The notes: a model not told the origin generated them from the letters alone. Numbered from the stretch's first letter, positions 50,276 to 59,418 are shown. The stretch is DNA of 64,000 nt from Acidobacteriota bacterium (GCA_963169195.1 CAUJDN010000030.1:62001-126000); one strand, 5' to 3'. A program made the numbers and translations.

Positions 50276-51435
50276 TGCCGCGGCTGCCGCCGCCCACGCA
50301 GATGGTCCTGCGGGACGGCTACTCTGAGTTCCACTACGGCCAGCCGGACCCCGACCTGCTCCCTGTCGAAGAGATGCGGCGTGCGGCCGGCACGGCGCTC
50401 GACACGTTCGGCCCCGACCTGCTCGCCTACGGCGCGCCGGAGGGTGCGTGGCCGCTGCTCGCCTGGATCCAGGAGCGGGTGCGCGATCGCGAGGGAGTCG
50501 CGGTCGCCCTCCACGAGTGCATCGGGACCGCGGGCAACTCCGACGCCATCGACCAGTTCTGCACGCTGTTCACCCGGCCCGGGGACGTCGCGATCGTCGA
50601 GTCGCCCACTTACCACCTGGGCCTCAGGATCCTTCGCGATCACCACCTGGATCTTCGGGCCGTCCCGGTGGACGCGGATGGCCTTCGCCTGGACGTGCTC
50701 GACGCCACGCTGGCCCGGCTGAATCGCGAGGGGAAGCCGGCGCGCGTCCTGTACACGATCCCGACGTTTCACAACCCGACGGGCGTCAACCTGGCGATGG
50801 GCCGTCGCCACGAGCTGGTGGACATGGCCGTCCGACACGGCTTCCTGATCCTCGAGGACGATGTGTATCGGGAGCTTGTGTACGACGGCGCCTCGCCTGC
50901 GTCCCTGTTCTCGCTGGCGCCGCGGGGCACGGTCCTGCGCATGGGCTCGTTCGCCAAGTCGTTGGCGCCGGGGCTCCGCCTCGGATGGCTCGACTGCAGC
51001 GCGGATCAGGCGCGTCGATTCGCTGACGGCGGGCTGCGCGACAGCGGCGGCGCTCCGAGCTTCACGGCCGCGATGATGGTGGCCGCGCTCTGCCGGTCCG
51101 GCGACTTCGACGCCCACGTGTCGCGCCTCCGGGCCGCCTACCGCGAACGGCGCGACGCACTCGCCACGGCCCTCGCGCGTCACCTCCCCGATGGCTGCAC
51201 GTTCAGCACGCCGGGCGGCGGCTATTTCATCTGGGTCACGCTGCCGGCGGGCCTGGATGCGGAGGCCGTGCTGCGCGCCGCGGACGCCCATCGCGTGGCG
51301 TTCGTTCCCGGCGGCCGGGTCTGCCTCGACGGGCGGGGGCGGGACTGCCTGCGCCTGGCGTTCAGCCTGATGAAACCGGCGCAGCTGGAGGAAGGGGCGC
51401 GGCGCCTGGGCGCCGCAATCGCCGCGGCGGCCTGA
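50275..51435 (+). CDS. PLP-dependent aminotransferase (class I/II, KAT II/LysN-like)
   Basis: This 386-residue fold-type I aminotransferase shows YGAPEGAWPLLAWI near 52, the cofactor stacking region ESPTYHLGL, FHNPTGVNLA (NPTG 167-170), LEDDVYRELVYD, and the Schiff-base lysine K228 in MGSFAKSLAPGLRLGW. The pattern is that of 2-aminoadipate/kynurenine-type and MocR-related transaminases, without any HTH domain. It should transfer amino groups from an amino acid to 2-oxoglutarate. Together with the coupled M20 peptidase it suggests use of liberated amino acids. Confidence 0.9.
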   Translation: MPRLPPPTQMVLRDGYSEFHYGQPDPDLLPVEEMRRAAGTALDTFGPDLLAYGAPEGAWPLLAWIQERVRDREGVAVALHECIGTAGNSDAIDQFCTLFTRPGDVAIVESPTYHLGLRILRDHHLDLRAVPVDADGLRLDVLDATLARLNREGKPARVLYTIPTFHNPTGVNLAMGRRHELVDMAVRHGFLILEDDVYRELVYDGASPASLFSLAPRGTVLRMGSFAKSLAPGLRLGWLDCSADQARRFADGGLRDSGGAPSFTAAMMVAALCRSGDFDAHVSRLRAAYRERRDALATALARHLPDGCTFSTPGGGYFIWVTLPAGLDAEAVLRAADAHRVAFVPGGRVCLDGRGRDCLRLAFSLMKPAQLEEGARRLGAAIAAAA

Positions 51436-51510
51436 CGACCCCTCCGCACCCCGTCGAGCGCACGCCGCGAAACGATGGGATCAGGTCGGGGGCATCGATC
51501 CGCACGAAAA

Positions 51511-51536
51511 GAGGGGCGGGATTGCTCCCGCCCCTC
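51511..51536 (-). terminator. Rho-independent terminator between convergent genes
   Basis: GAGGGGCGGGA-TTGC-TCCCGCCCCTC is an 11-bp perfect hairpin. On the minus strand it is followed by TTTT, so it should terminate the PQQ-dehydrogenase transcript. On the + strand it may also stop aminotransferase transcription, though without a T-run. Confidence 0.8.
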
Positions 51537-51569
51537 GTCCGTGCCTTCTGGCTTCTGCCTCCTGCCGTC

Positions 51570-53705
51570 CTACTGGCGCGGCGCGGTCGGCGCCACTTCG
51601 GCCTGCGGCAGGCGCAGCGAGATGTACTCGCCGGTGTAGTTGCCGCCGCTCACGCCGACGATGAGGTATTGCCGGCCGTTCGCGGTGTAGGTCATCGGTT
51701 GGCCCACCACCGGCGCCGGCAGCAGCACTTCGCCGACCTGCTGGCCGGTCTTCTTGTCGTACGCGCGCAGCATGGCGCCGCGGCCGCGCGGCTCGATGTT
51801 GGTCACCTGCGGGTCCCCGGCGATGAGCAGGGTCTTCGTGATCAGCACGCCCACGTTGCCCGGCTGGCCGGTCTTCGGGATGTTCATCCCGCGCAGCCGC
51901 GGGTTGTTGCGGACGACGTCCGGCGTGTCACCGTGCGGGACCTGCCACATGAGGTCGCCCTTGTTGACGTCGATGGCGGCCATGACGCCGTAGGGCGGCT
52001 TCATGATGGAGAGCCCGTCCAGGCCCTCGGACAGCGCCCGGCGACCCGACGACCCCGGGAACTGCATGGCGGGAGCGCCACCGGGTCCGCCGGCGGCCGG
52101 CCGCTCGCGCCGCAGGCCGTAGTCCGGCTCCGCTTCCCAGCGCGGCAGGCGTGGCTTGGTCTTGAACTGGTCGGGGTTGACCTTGTCGAACTCCTCATGG
52201 TCGTACTTCGCCACGGTGATCGCGGAGTTGTGGGCGTGGGTGTAGAAGATGCCCGTTTCCGGATCGAAGCCCGACCCCGGCCAGTTCACGCCGCCGGTGG
52301 TGTTGGCGATGTTGATCGTCCCCAGCTTGTCGGTCTCGGGGCCGACCGGGGGCACGTAGGGCACGGGCTCCCAGCGGAACTTCTGCAGGTTCTTGAGCGC
52401 CTGGGCCCGCAGCTCCGGCGTGAAGTCGATGAGATCGTTCTCCGTCACGTGCGTCCGCGAATACGGCGCCGGCTTGGTCGGGAAGGGCTGGGTCGGGGCC
52501 GTCTTCTCGCCGTGCATGGTGCTCTGCGGCACGTTGCGCTCCTCGATCGGCCAGATGGGCTGGCCGGTGATGCGGTCGAACACGTAGAGCCAGCCCTGCT
52601 TGGAGGGCACCGCCAGCACCTTGCGGGGCTTGCCGTCGATGTTCACGTCCATCACGAGACCCCAGGCCGACATGTCGTGGTCCCAGAGCGGGTGATGCAC
52701 GAACTGGTAGTGCCACTTCCGCTGGCCGGTCTTGATGTCCACCGCGACGATGCTCTCGGCGAAGAGGTTGTCGCCCGGCCGGTTGCCGCCGTACTCGTCG
52801 ATGGTCGGCGTCTCGACCGGCAGGTACACGAGCCCGGCCTCCGGGTCCGAGGTGATTTCCGTCCAGACGCCGACGTTGCCGGTCCACTCCCACGACCCGT
52901 TCTCCCACGTGTTGTTCCCGAACTCGCCGGGATACGGGATGGTGTTGAAGCGCCAGAGCTGCTTGCCGGTGCGCGCGTCATACGCACGAATCAGCCCCTT
53001 GGCGTTCGTGCTGTACACGTAGCCCAGGCCCTCGAACATCGACGAGCCCACGATGATCACGTCGCCGACGACGTGGGGGGTCGAGTGCAGGCCGATTTCG
53101 CCCTTCTCGAGGTCGATCTGCTTGTCCTTGCCGATGACCACGCCGGCCTTCAGGTCGATGACGCCCTTGTCGCCGAAGGTCGGGACGGGCTGGCCGGTCT
53201 TCGCGTTGAGCGACACGAGGCGATAGCCGGTCGTCACGTAGACGACCCGGTCGTCACCCTTGCCGTCGGTCCAGTAGGAGAGGCCGCGGCCCGAGAGCTG
53301 ACGCGGCGCCCAGCGGGTCGCGCGCTCGCCCTCGTCCATCGCGTACATCCACTTCATCTCGCCGGTCGTGGCGTTGAGGGCCACCACGGCGCGGCGCGTG
53401 CCTGCCGTGGCGTACACCGTGTCGCCCACCTTGACCGGTGTGCCTTCGAGCTTGGTTTCGGGACGGGGGCCGAGGTTGTCGGTCTTGAACCGCCACGCCA
53501 CTTCGAGCTTGCTGAAGTTCCCGGCGTTGATCTGATCGAGCGGCGAGTACTTGCTGCCATGGATGTCGGCGGTGTACATCGGCCAGTCGCCGTTCTTCGT
53601 ACTCGGCACCGAACCGCTCTGTCCGGACACGCGCGGGGTCAGCCACGCGACACCCGCGACGAGCAGCGCCACCACTGGCACGACTCGGATTGCGAAGCGC
53701 TTCAT
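51570..53705 (-). CDS. PQQ-dependent dehydrogenase-like quinoprotein
   Basis: This 711-residue exported protein has a signal (RVVPVVALLVAGVAWLTPRV then SGQ). Eight-bladed PQQ-type propeller repeats appear as WPMYTADIHGSKYSPLDQI, VVALNATTGEMKWMY, IRAYDARTGKQLWRF, IVAVDIKTGQRKWHYQFVHH, GWLYVFDRITGQPIW, MLRAYDKKTGQQVGEV. It is similar to membrane-type glucose/alcohol quinoprotein dehydrogenases that oxidise substrates in the periplasm and feed the respiratory chain. No cytochrome c domain is present. The start is ATG 53705 with AGGAG 9 bases upstream, and there is a TAGAAT box at 53775-53780. Confidence 0.9.
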   Translation of the reverse strand: MKRFAIRVVPVVALLVAGVAWLTPRVSGQSGSVPSTKNGDWPMYTADIHGSKYSPLDQINAGNFSKLEVAWRFKTDNLGPRPETKLEGTPVKVGDTVYATAGTRRAVVALNATTGEMKWMYAMDEGERATRWAPRQLSGRGLSYWTDGKGDDRVVYVTTGYRLVSLNAKTGQPVPTFGDKGVIDLKAGVVIGKDKQIDLEKGEIGLHSTPHVVGDVIIVGSSMFEGLGYVYSTNAKGLIRAYDARTGKQLWRFNTIPYPGEFGNNTWENGSWEWTGNVGVWTEITSDPEAGLVYLPVETPTIDEYGGNRPGDNLFAESIVAVDIKTGQRKWHYQFVHHPLWDHDMSAWGLVMDVNIDGKPRKVLAVPSKQGWLYVFDRITGQPIWPIEERNVPQSTMHGEKTAPTQPFPTKPAPYSRTHVTENDLIDFTPELRAQALKNLQKFRWEPVPYVPPVGPETDKLGTINIANTTGGVNWPGSGFDPETGIFYTHAHNSAITVAKYDHEEFDKVNPDQFKTKPRLPRWEAEPDYGLRRERPAAGGPGGAPAMQFPGSSGRRALSEGLDGLSIMKPPYGVMAAIDVNKGDLMWQVPHGDTPDVVRNNPRLRGMNIPKTGQPGNVGVLITKTLLIAGDPQVTNIEPRGRGAMLRAYDKKTGQQVGEVLLPAPVVGQPMTYTANGRQYLIVGVSGGNYTGEYISLRLPQAEVAPTAPRQ

Positions 53706-53774
53706 CTGTTTAGACTCCTGACGGGGACTCACGAACGGACTGCCGTCCGGCGGGAGACGCCCGGACGCATGGGT

Positions 53775-53780
53775 ATTCTA
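53775..53780 (-). promoter_or_regulatory. -10 box of the quinoprotein gene
   Basis: TAGAAT on the minus strand lies about 70 bases before ATG 53705, leaving a leader with a normal AGGAG ribosome site. No clear -35 is seen. Confidence 0.4.
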
Positions 53781-53948
53781 ACGCGGTCCAGCCCGGCCGG
53801 GCTCGCCGCGGTTCACGCGACCATCCTCACACAATCTACGCCACGCGACGGCCGTCGTTTACGACGCCTCGCTGCATGCCGAAATGTCACGCAACGTATC
53901 GGATTGCCTCATGGACGACGGCGATGGCGCCTCACGGCCGCTCGAATG

Positions 53949-55020
53949 TCACCGCGAGAGCGAGCCCGTTGTCGATCCGCACGCCAGCCAGTCCCCGGTC
54001 TCGTCCACGTCCAGCGCGTGGCGATAGACGAGGTCGTAGGCATGCTGCTGCGGCAGCCCGTGGGAGAGCGTTTCGAACGTCCGCCCGCCATCCCGCGTCC
54101 GCGTCACCACGACGCGGCCCTCCGGGGGTACCGGGACTCGTCCTTGACCGCGGGCACGAACCATGCCGTGCGCTCGTCACGCGGGTGGGCCGCCACGGCG
54201 AAACCAAAGGTGGAAGGGCGGACGCAAGTGATCTCGGTCCACGATCGCGCGCCGTCGGCCCATCTGAAGATCCCGTTGTGATGCTGCGCCCACATCACGT
54301 CGGGGTTCGCGCGCCAGTGCGCGGCCTGTGCGGATCCTGGATGTTCGGCTCGAACTGCCGCTCCGCCGGCATGAACTCGGCACGCATGCCGGTGGCCACC
54401 AGCTCCCAGCTCGCCCCCGCGTCGCGGGTGGTCCACACACCTCCGCATGACACGCCGATCGTCACGTGCCGCGCATCGCGCGGATCCACCAGCACGCTGT
54501 GGACGCCAGGATGGTCCGCGCCGCCGCCAAACCATTCTTCGCGCCTGGGATCGTCCCACAGCGGGCGATTGAGCGCCCAGGAGTCGCCGTTGTCCTCCGA
54601 ACGGAAGAGCCCGCCGGGCAGCGTCCCGCACCACAGCACCCCGTCTTCACCGGGGCCGCCAGCGGCCAGGGCCCAGATCAGCGTCAGCGACCAGTCGGCC
54701 GGCGCCCCTTCCGCGGGCGTCCTCGGAACGTATCCGTCCGGCTTCGGCGGGTACTTGGGCGCGGCGATCTCGTTCCACACGGCCCCGCCGTCCTCCGAGC
54801 GGTGCAGCTTCACGCCGAAGTGGCCGTGGTCGAGGGCCGCGAACAGGTGGCGGCTGCGGGGATCGTGCAGCACGAGGGTCACGTTGTCGCCGAGGAAACT
54901 CGACCGGGTGATGCGCCACGCGCCGGCGCCCCGCTCGATGGTGAACAGGCCCTTGCGTGTGTCGCGCGTGGGGCACGCCACGTGCCGCTGGATGTTGCGC
55001 GTGAATCGCACGGTCGCCAT
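53949..55020 (-). pseudogene. Sialidase/YCF48-like repeat protein, frameshifted
   Basis: From ATG 55020 (MATVRFTRNIQRHVACPTRD) the protein has BNR/sialidase-type repeats: LFAALDHGHFGVKLHRSEDG, LWCGTLPGGLFRSEDNGDSW, GVWTTRDAGASWE. Homology then jumps frame at about 54323 (continues as AAHWRANPDVMWAQHHNG, FRWADG) and again at about 54132 (continues as VPPEGRVVVTRTRDGG, LPQQHAYDLVYRHALDVDET). Each jump is repaired by adding one G. It ends GSTTGSL without the usual last strand. It is either a real pseudogene or has two sequencing deletions. The family is often called exo-alpha-sialidase, but its function is unknown. Confidence 0.7.
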
Positions 55021-55263
55021 GTCACTCACTCGCCTCCGTCGAAGACCGCGTCGCTCCGCGGCCCGTTGACCGCCACGGCCGTGAACAGGTGGATCGGCAG
55101 CGACCCGTCGCCCTTGGACGGGCCGTGGCACCGTCCTCCAGCAACCCCGCCTGGTCCGCGAGCCGGAGGGTCCCGACATCCAGATCTGCACGAGGATACG
55201 GCGTGCGGCCAGGCCTTCGACGATACGCGCACCCGCATGGTGCCGAGCGGTGTGACGAATGGC
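55021..55263. other. Stretch between sialidase-like gene and octamer array, no firm gene
   Basis: Short open frames exist on the minus strand, but none shows a convincing domain. A MoaD-like partner often seen beside such sialidase-like genes could not be confirmed. No promoter or RNA gene is evident. Confidence 0.35.
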
Positions 55264-55301
55264 AGAACCCCAGAACCCCAGAACCCCAGAACCCCAGAAC
55301 C
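55264..55301 (+). repeat. Intergenic octamer array (AGAACCCC), about 5 units
   Basis: Four full agaacccc copies plus agaacc lie directly upstream of the CATAAT box and start codon of the TonB receptor gene. They occupy the place of a -35 region. Confidence 0.92.
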
Positions 55302-55303
55302 GT

Positions 55304-55309
55304 CATAAT
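55304..55309 (+). promoter_or_regulatory. -10 box of the TonB receptor gene
   Basis: CATAAT lies 6 bases before ATG 55316, which fits a leaderless start. Its -35 zone is the octamer array. Confidence 0.45.
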
Positions 55310-55315
55310 GACCCG

Positions 55316-57457
55316 ATGCCTGGCGCGCTCCTCCGCCGTCTCCCTGTCGTCCTGACGGCGGGTCTGGTCGTCGGCGTTCTTCCCCTCGCGGTCGATGCGC
55401 AATCGTCCGGGCAGTCCCCGTCCATCACCTTGCCCACGGTCATCGTGACGGCGCAGAAGGAACCGGCAGACGTGAGGTTTATTCCCGGCAGCGTGACCGC
55501 GGTGACGGACGGCGCGCTCGCCTCGGCCGGCGTGCGCATCGTGAGCGACGCCGCCTTCTTCGCGCCCAACACGTTCTTCACCGAGTTCACGGCGCGCAAG
55601 CTGAGCAACCCACGCTTCCGCGGCATCGGCGCCAGCCCGTCGAACCCCGGCGTGACGACGTACATCGACGGCGTGCCGCAGCTGAACGCGAACTCGTCGA
55701 GCCTCGAGCTGCTCGATGTCTCGCAGATCGAGTACGTGCGCGGCCCGCAGAGCCCGCTCTTCGGCCGCAACGCGCTCGGGGGCATCGTCAACGTATCGAG
55801 CGCGCGCCCGGCCCTCTCGGAATGGACGGGCACGCTCGTCGCGCCGTTGGCGAACGCCGCGTCGCGCGAGGTTCGGGGCAGCGCCTCGGGACCGCTCTCC
55901 GACACGGTGGCGGTGAGCGTCTCGCTCGGGAAGCAGGAGCGCAGCGGCTATACGGCCAACGACATCACCGGCAACGATCTCGACTTCCGCTCGGGTACGT
56001 TCGGCAAGGCGCAGCTCATGTGGGTGCCGAAGCAGAACTGGGAGGCACGCGTCATCGTCAGTGCCGAGCGGAACCGCGACGGCGACTACGCGCTGGGCGA
56101 TCTCGACCAGCTGCGGGCGGCGCCCTTCCGCGTGGCCCGGGACTACGAGGGCTACACGCACCGCGACGTCAAGGCCGCGACGGTGATGCTGCGCGGCGAA
56201 GGCGAGCGCATCACCTTCACGAGCAGCACGGGCTTCGTGAGCTGGCAGACGGAGGATGCGACCGACCTCGACTACTCGCCGCGGCCCCTGGCCACGCGCA
56301 CCAACGCCGAGGAGAGCGTGCAGTTCACGCAGGAGATCCGCGCGGCGTCGCCCGTGAACGCGCCCCTCCAGCTCTCCGACTCCCTGGCGCTGAAATGGCA
56401 GGCGGGCGCGATGCTCTTCACCCAGGGTTACGACCAGCTGGCGGTCAACACCATCGCGCCGTTCGTCTTCTCTCCGTTCGTGGGCGTCCCCGTTCACCAG
56501 TACTCGCCCGACGCGGCGCTGGACGACTTCGGCATGGGCGTGTTCGGGCAGGCCACGCTCATCGTGGACGACCGGCTGGACCTCACGCTCGGGGCGCGGT
56601 TCGACCATGAGGACAAGGAGGCGGTGCTCGGCCACTACCTCGTGCCGGCCCTCGTCCCGGGCTCGCAGGTCAGCAGCGAACGGTCGTACACGCACACTTC
56701 GCCCCAGGTGGCGCTGGCGTACCGCCTGCAGTCCCACCTGATGGTCTACGGATCCTTCAGCCAGGGCTTCAAGGCCGGCGGCTGGAACCCGGCCTCGCCG
56801 ACGGAGGCCGAGGGCTACGACAAGGAGACGGCGTGGCACGCCGAGGGCGGCGTCAAGGGCACCTTCGCCGCGGGCCGCGTCTCGGCCTCCGCCGCCGTCT
56901 TCCACATCAGCTGGAACGACATGCAGCTGAACGTGCCGAACCCGTTCGTGCCGGGCCAGTTCTACATCGCGAACGTCGGCGAGGCACGGAGCCGCGGCGT
57001 GGAGCTCGAGCTCGCCGCAAGGCCGCATGCCCGGGTCGAGCTGTTCGGCAACGTCGGCTACACCCACGCGCGATTCGGCGACGGCAGCGTCTCGTCCGGT
57101 GCGGACGTGGCGGGCAACACCATCCCGAACGCGCCGAGCTACACCGCGGCCCTCGGCGCGCGCGTCGAGCGGCCTCTCACCGATGCCGTCACGCTCTTCG
57201 GGCGTGCCGAGGCAGTGTTCTACGGCGAGATGCAGTTCGACGATGCCAACACGGCCAGCCAGGAGGCGTACTCGCTGGTGAACGTGCGCGGCGGGGTGCG
57301 CAGCCGGTACGTCTTCGCCGAGGCGTGGGTCCGGAACGCGTTCGACACCCGTTACGTGCCAGTGGCGTTCCCGTATCCGGGATTCACGCCCTCCGGCTTC
57401 ATCGGCGAGATGGGCCGGCCGCGCACCTTCGGGGTGAGCGCGGGTGTAACCTTCTGA
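55316..57457 (+). CDS. TonB-dependent outer-membrane receptor
   Basis: This 713-residue protein has a signal peptide (LLRRLPVVLTAGLVVGVLPL before AVDAQ), a TonB-box-like LPTVIVTAQK near 40-49, and a plug domain (VRIVSDAAFFAPNTFF, TTYIDGVPQL, QIEYVRGPQSPLFGRNALGG). A 22-strand barrel follows (FGQATLIVDDRLDLTLGARF, LMVYGSFSQGFKAGGWNP) and the protein ends GVSAGVTF with a terminal Phe. It imports iron chelates, vitamin B12 or other large ligands using TonB energy; the substrate is unknown. Its architecture is like the siderophore/catechol class without a carboxypeptidase-like domain. Confidence 0.92.
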   Translation: MPGALLRRLPVVLTAGLVVGVLPLAVDAQSSGQSPSITLPTVIVTAQKEPADVRFIPGSVTAVTDGALASAGVRIVSDAAFFAPNTFFTEFTARKLSNPRFRGIGASPSNPGVTTYIDGVPQLNANSSSLELLDVSQIEYVRGPQSPLFGRNALGGIVNVSSARPALSEWTGTLVAPLANAASREVRGSASGPLSDTVAVSVSLGKQERSGYTANDITGNDLDFRSGTFGKAQLMWVPKQNWEARVIVSAERNRDGDYALGDLDQLRAAPFRVARDYEGYTHRDVKAATVMLRGEGERITFTSSTGFVSWQTEDATDLDYSPRPLATRTNAEESVQFTQEIRAASPVNAPLQLSDSLALKWQAGAMLFTQGYDQLAVNTIAPFVFSPFVGVPVHQYSPDAALDDFGMGVFGQATLIVDDRLDLTLGARFDHEDKEAVLGHYLVPALVPGSQVSSERSYTHTSPQVALAYRLQSHLMVYGSFSQGFKAGGWNPASPTEAEGYDKETAWHAEGGVKGTFAAGRVSASAAVFHISWNDMQLNVPNPFVPGQFYIANVGEARSRGVELELAARPHARVELFGNVGYTHARFGDGSVSSGADVAGNTIPNAPSYTAALGARVERPLTDAVTLFGRAEAVFYGEMQFDDANTASQEAYSLVNVRGGVRSRYVFAEAWVRNAFDTRYVPVAFPYPGFTPSGFIGEMGRPRTFGVSAGVTF

Positions 57458-57575
57458 TCACGCCGGGATCGGGAGTCGGGAGCCGGGATCGCGCCGGAAG
57501 GAATCACGCGCCCGGCCCCTGTGCAATGCACCCTTGCCCCCTGCACCCCTCCGCGATGGCTCCACGTGTCTTTGC

Positions 57576-57581
57576 TATAGT
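57576..57581 (+). promoter_or_regulatory. -10 box of the DUF2911 gene
   Basis: TATAGT, 66 bases before ATG 57648. AGGAGG at 57636-57641 is a strong ribosome site. Confidence 0.45.
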
Positions 57582-57647
57582 CGGAGGTTGGGCGACGGAC
57601 CGACCAGCTCGACAGGCGCCCGGTGACGCACCATCAGGAGGCATTGC

Positions 57648-58196
57648 ATGCGGCGACTCATGTTCCCATTGGCAGCCATGGCAGTGGCAGCCCTGTTCAC
57701 GGCAGCGCTCCACGCGCAGAAGACCACCCAGCTCAAGGTAGGCGGTGGCGGCAGCCCCCACGTGCTGAGCGAATGGACGATTGACGGCGCCAACATCTCC
57801 ATCGAGTACGGACGCCCGTCCCTGAAGGGACGCACCGTCGGCAAGGAGGTGGCGACCCACGGCGAGGAATGGCGGACTGGCGCCGACGAGGCCACGACCA
57901 TCAAGACCGACAAGGCCCTGATGTTCGGCATGCTGCACGTGAACCCCGGCACCTATACGCTCTACACGCTGCCGAGTGAGAAGGGCTGGCAGCTGATCGT
58001 CAGCAAGAAGACCGGCCAATGGGGCATCCCGTACCCCAAGGGCGAGGACGTGGGCCGCGTGGCGATGCGGATGAGCGCGCCGCCCGCGCCGGCCGAGATG
58101 GTGACCATCTCCATCGAGGACACGCCGACCGGCGGCACGCTGCACATCGACTGGGGCACCACGCGCGCCAGCGCTCCGTTCACGGTCATGAAGTAG
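57648..58196 (+). CDS. DUF2911 domain exported protein
   Basis: This 182-residue protein has a signal peptide (LMFPLAAMAVAALFTAALHA). A DUF2911 domain follows: ISIEYGRPSLKGRTVG, EEWRTGADEATTIKTDKAL, PGTYTLYTLPSEKGWQLIVS, KKTGQWGIPY. The domain is common in Bacteroidetes and Acidobacteria and is thought to be a periplasmic beta-sandwich of unknown role. AGGAGG stands 6 bases before the ATG. Its 3' end overlaps the convergent MocA-like gene by 11 bases. Confidence 0.92.
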   Translation: MRRLMFPLAAMAVAALFTAALHAQKTTQLKVGGGGSPHVLSEWTIDGANISIEYGRPSLKGRTVGKEVATHGEEWRTGADEATTIKTDKALMFGMLHVNPGTYTLYTLPSEKGWQLIVSKKTGQWGIPYPKGEDVGRVAMRMSAPPAPAEMVTISIEDTPTGGTLHIDWGTTRASAPFTVMK

Positions 58197-58809
58197 GACC
58201 AGGAGGCCGTCCCGCCGCACGTCTGGCCCGCTCGTAGTCCTCGGGCGTGTCCAGGTCGAGGAACGCCCCCTCGTCGTCCACGGGCACGTTCAGCACGGCG
58301 CTCGCGTGCGCCCGCACGATGGGCTTTGCGCCGCTCGACGGGTCCGCAGACCGCAGTTCGGCGAACAGCCGGCGGTCGAACAGCACGGGGTGGCCGTGCT
58401 CCCCGCTGCGGGCGGGCCGGACGATCGGCGCGCCGGTCTGGCGCCAGGCGCGCATGATGGCACGCACGGTCGACGGCGTAACCATCGGCACGTCCACCAG
58501 CGTCACCAGCACGGCCTCGAGTCGCGGGTCGTCGAGCGCATCGAGCCCGCGCACCATCGAAGACAGCTGGCCCTCCGCCCATCCGGGGTGATCCACGACC
58601 TGCACGCGGCGGTCGCGCAGCCGCAGGGCGCGGCGGACCGCCTCCGGATGGGCGCCGGCGACGACGACCACCCGCGGCACGCCCGCGGCCAGGAGTGCGT
58701 GGACGCCCATCGACAGGACCGTGTGGCCGCCGCATCCCAACGGCAGGCCGGCCTTGGGTCGCCCCATCCGGGACGAGGCCCCGGCCGCGAGCATCACCGC
58801 CCCAATCAT
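58186..58809 (-). CDS. MocA/MobA-like nucleotidyltransferase
   Basis: This 207-residue NTP-transferase has the signature LAAGASSRMGRPKAGLPLG, followed by VVVVAGAHPEAV, VLVTLVDVPMVTP (metal-binding Asp), and PVLFDRRLFAEL. This is the pattern of molybdenum cofactor cytidylyltransferase MocA and relatives, which attach CMP or GMP to molybdopterin for molybdo-enzymes. No molybdo-enzyme lies in the window, so the exact nucleotide and acceptor remain inferred. It starts at ATG 58809. Confidence 0.85.
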   Translation of the reverse strand: MIGAVMLAAGASSRMGRPKAGLPLGCGGHTVLSMGVHALLAAGVPRVVVVAGAHPEAVRRALRLRDRRVQVVDHPGWAEGQLSSMVRGLDALDDPRLEAVLVTLVDVPMVTPSTVRAIMRAWRQTGAPIVRPARSGEHGHPVLFDRRLFAELRSADPSSGAKPIVRAHASAVLNVPVDDEGAFLDLDTPEDYERARRAAGRPPGPTS

Positions 58810-58888
58810 CGGGCGGCCTCTGGAATCCGCCGCATGTGCACACTCCTGCGCATCACCGGTAAACGCCGTGCCAGGCTCGAGCGTATGC

Positions 58889-58918
58889 TTGACTTACCGC
58901 GAACGACCTGCCTACACT
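58889..58918 (+). promoter_or_regulatory. Sigma-70 promoter of the cold-shock gene
   Basis: TTGACT (58889-58894), an 18-base spacer and TACACT (58913-58918) give the best promoter in the window. It leaves a 5' untranslated region of about 125 bases before ATG 59053, as in cold-shock genes where the leader folds as a thermosensor. Confidence 0.68.
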
Positions 58919-59052
58919 GGCTCCCCAGCTCAAAGGTTCCCCAACGCTCCCCGGCGCCGGCCATTCCTGGCCTCATTGTCTGATACCACCGGTATCTGCG
59001 GGTGCGGCAGTTCCTGGACGTTCCCAGGGACTAGGAATCGGAGGATACGGGT

Positions 59053-59256
59053 ATGCCGACCGGAACGATCGCACGACTCCTCATCGACAAGGGGTTCGGG
59101 TTCATCCGGGATGAGTCCGGCCTCGAACACTTCTTCCACCGCAGTTCGGTGCGGGGGACGGTGTTCGAACTGCTTCGAGAGGGGCAGCGCGTCGAGTTCA
59201 CTCCTGAAGAATCGCAGAAGGGTCCCCGCGCCGGAGACATCCGGCTGATTGAGTAG
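59053..59256 (+). CDS. Cold-shock domain protein (CspA family)
   Basis: This 67-residue single cold-shock domain has RNP1-like DKGFGFIRDESG and RNP2-like LEHFFHRSSV. An OB-fold follows to GPRAGDIRLIE. It binds single-stranded nucleic acid, presumably as an RNA chaperone. The KGFGFIRD variant differs from the common KGFGFI(T/S)P. The long leader suggests post-transcriptional control. It pairs in sequence with a second cold-shock protein 1.2 kb away on the other strand. Confidence 0.9.
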   Translation: MPTGTIARLLIDKGFGFIRDESGLEHFFHRSSVRGTVFELLREGQRVEFTPEESQKGPRAGDIRLIE

Positions 59257-59292
59257 CGCCCGGCGCTGCTTCTTGTACGTCCTGCTTCCCGA

Positions 59293-59315
59293 CCGGCCCC
59301 GCTCCTTGGGGCCGG
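59293..59315 (+). terminator. Possible terminator hairpin after the cold-shock gene
   Basis: CCGGCCCC-GCTCCTT-GGGGCCGG is a perfect 8-bp stem with a 7-base loop about 40 bases after the stop codon. No T-run follows, so termination strength is uncertain. Confidence 0.5.
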
Positions 59316-59346
59316 AGTCTCAAGGCCCACAACTCACGGCTTCCAG

Positions 59347-59418
59347 GGTTCTCGGGTTCTGGGGTTCTCGGGTTCTGAGGTTCTCGGGTTCTGAGGTTCT
59401 CGGGTTCTGAGGTTCTCG
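59347..59418 (-). repeat. Intergenic octamer array, 9 units, inverted orientation
   Basis: Nine head-to-tail GGTTCTCG/GGTTCTGA/GGTTCTGG octamers are seen. Their reverse complement is the AGAACCYC family found at 6173, 11568 and 55264. The array lies between the cold-shock gene and selC. Confidence 0.93.

Noticed and set aside
55026-55238. MoaD/ThiS-like small gene beside the sialidase-like gene
   Set aside because: The expected GG terminus and ubiquitin-like pattern are not visible; composition suggests chance or heavy decay.
57458-57560. Short repeated words (CGGGAGTCGGGAGCCGGGAT, TGCACCCTTGCCCCCTGCAC) as a functional element
   Set aside because: They look like slippage-derived intergenic words without symmetry or gene-linked position; too weak to list as a feature.
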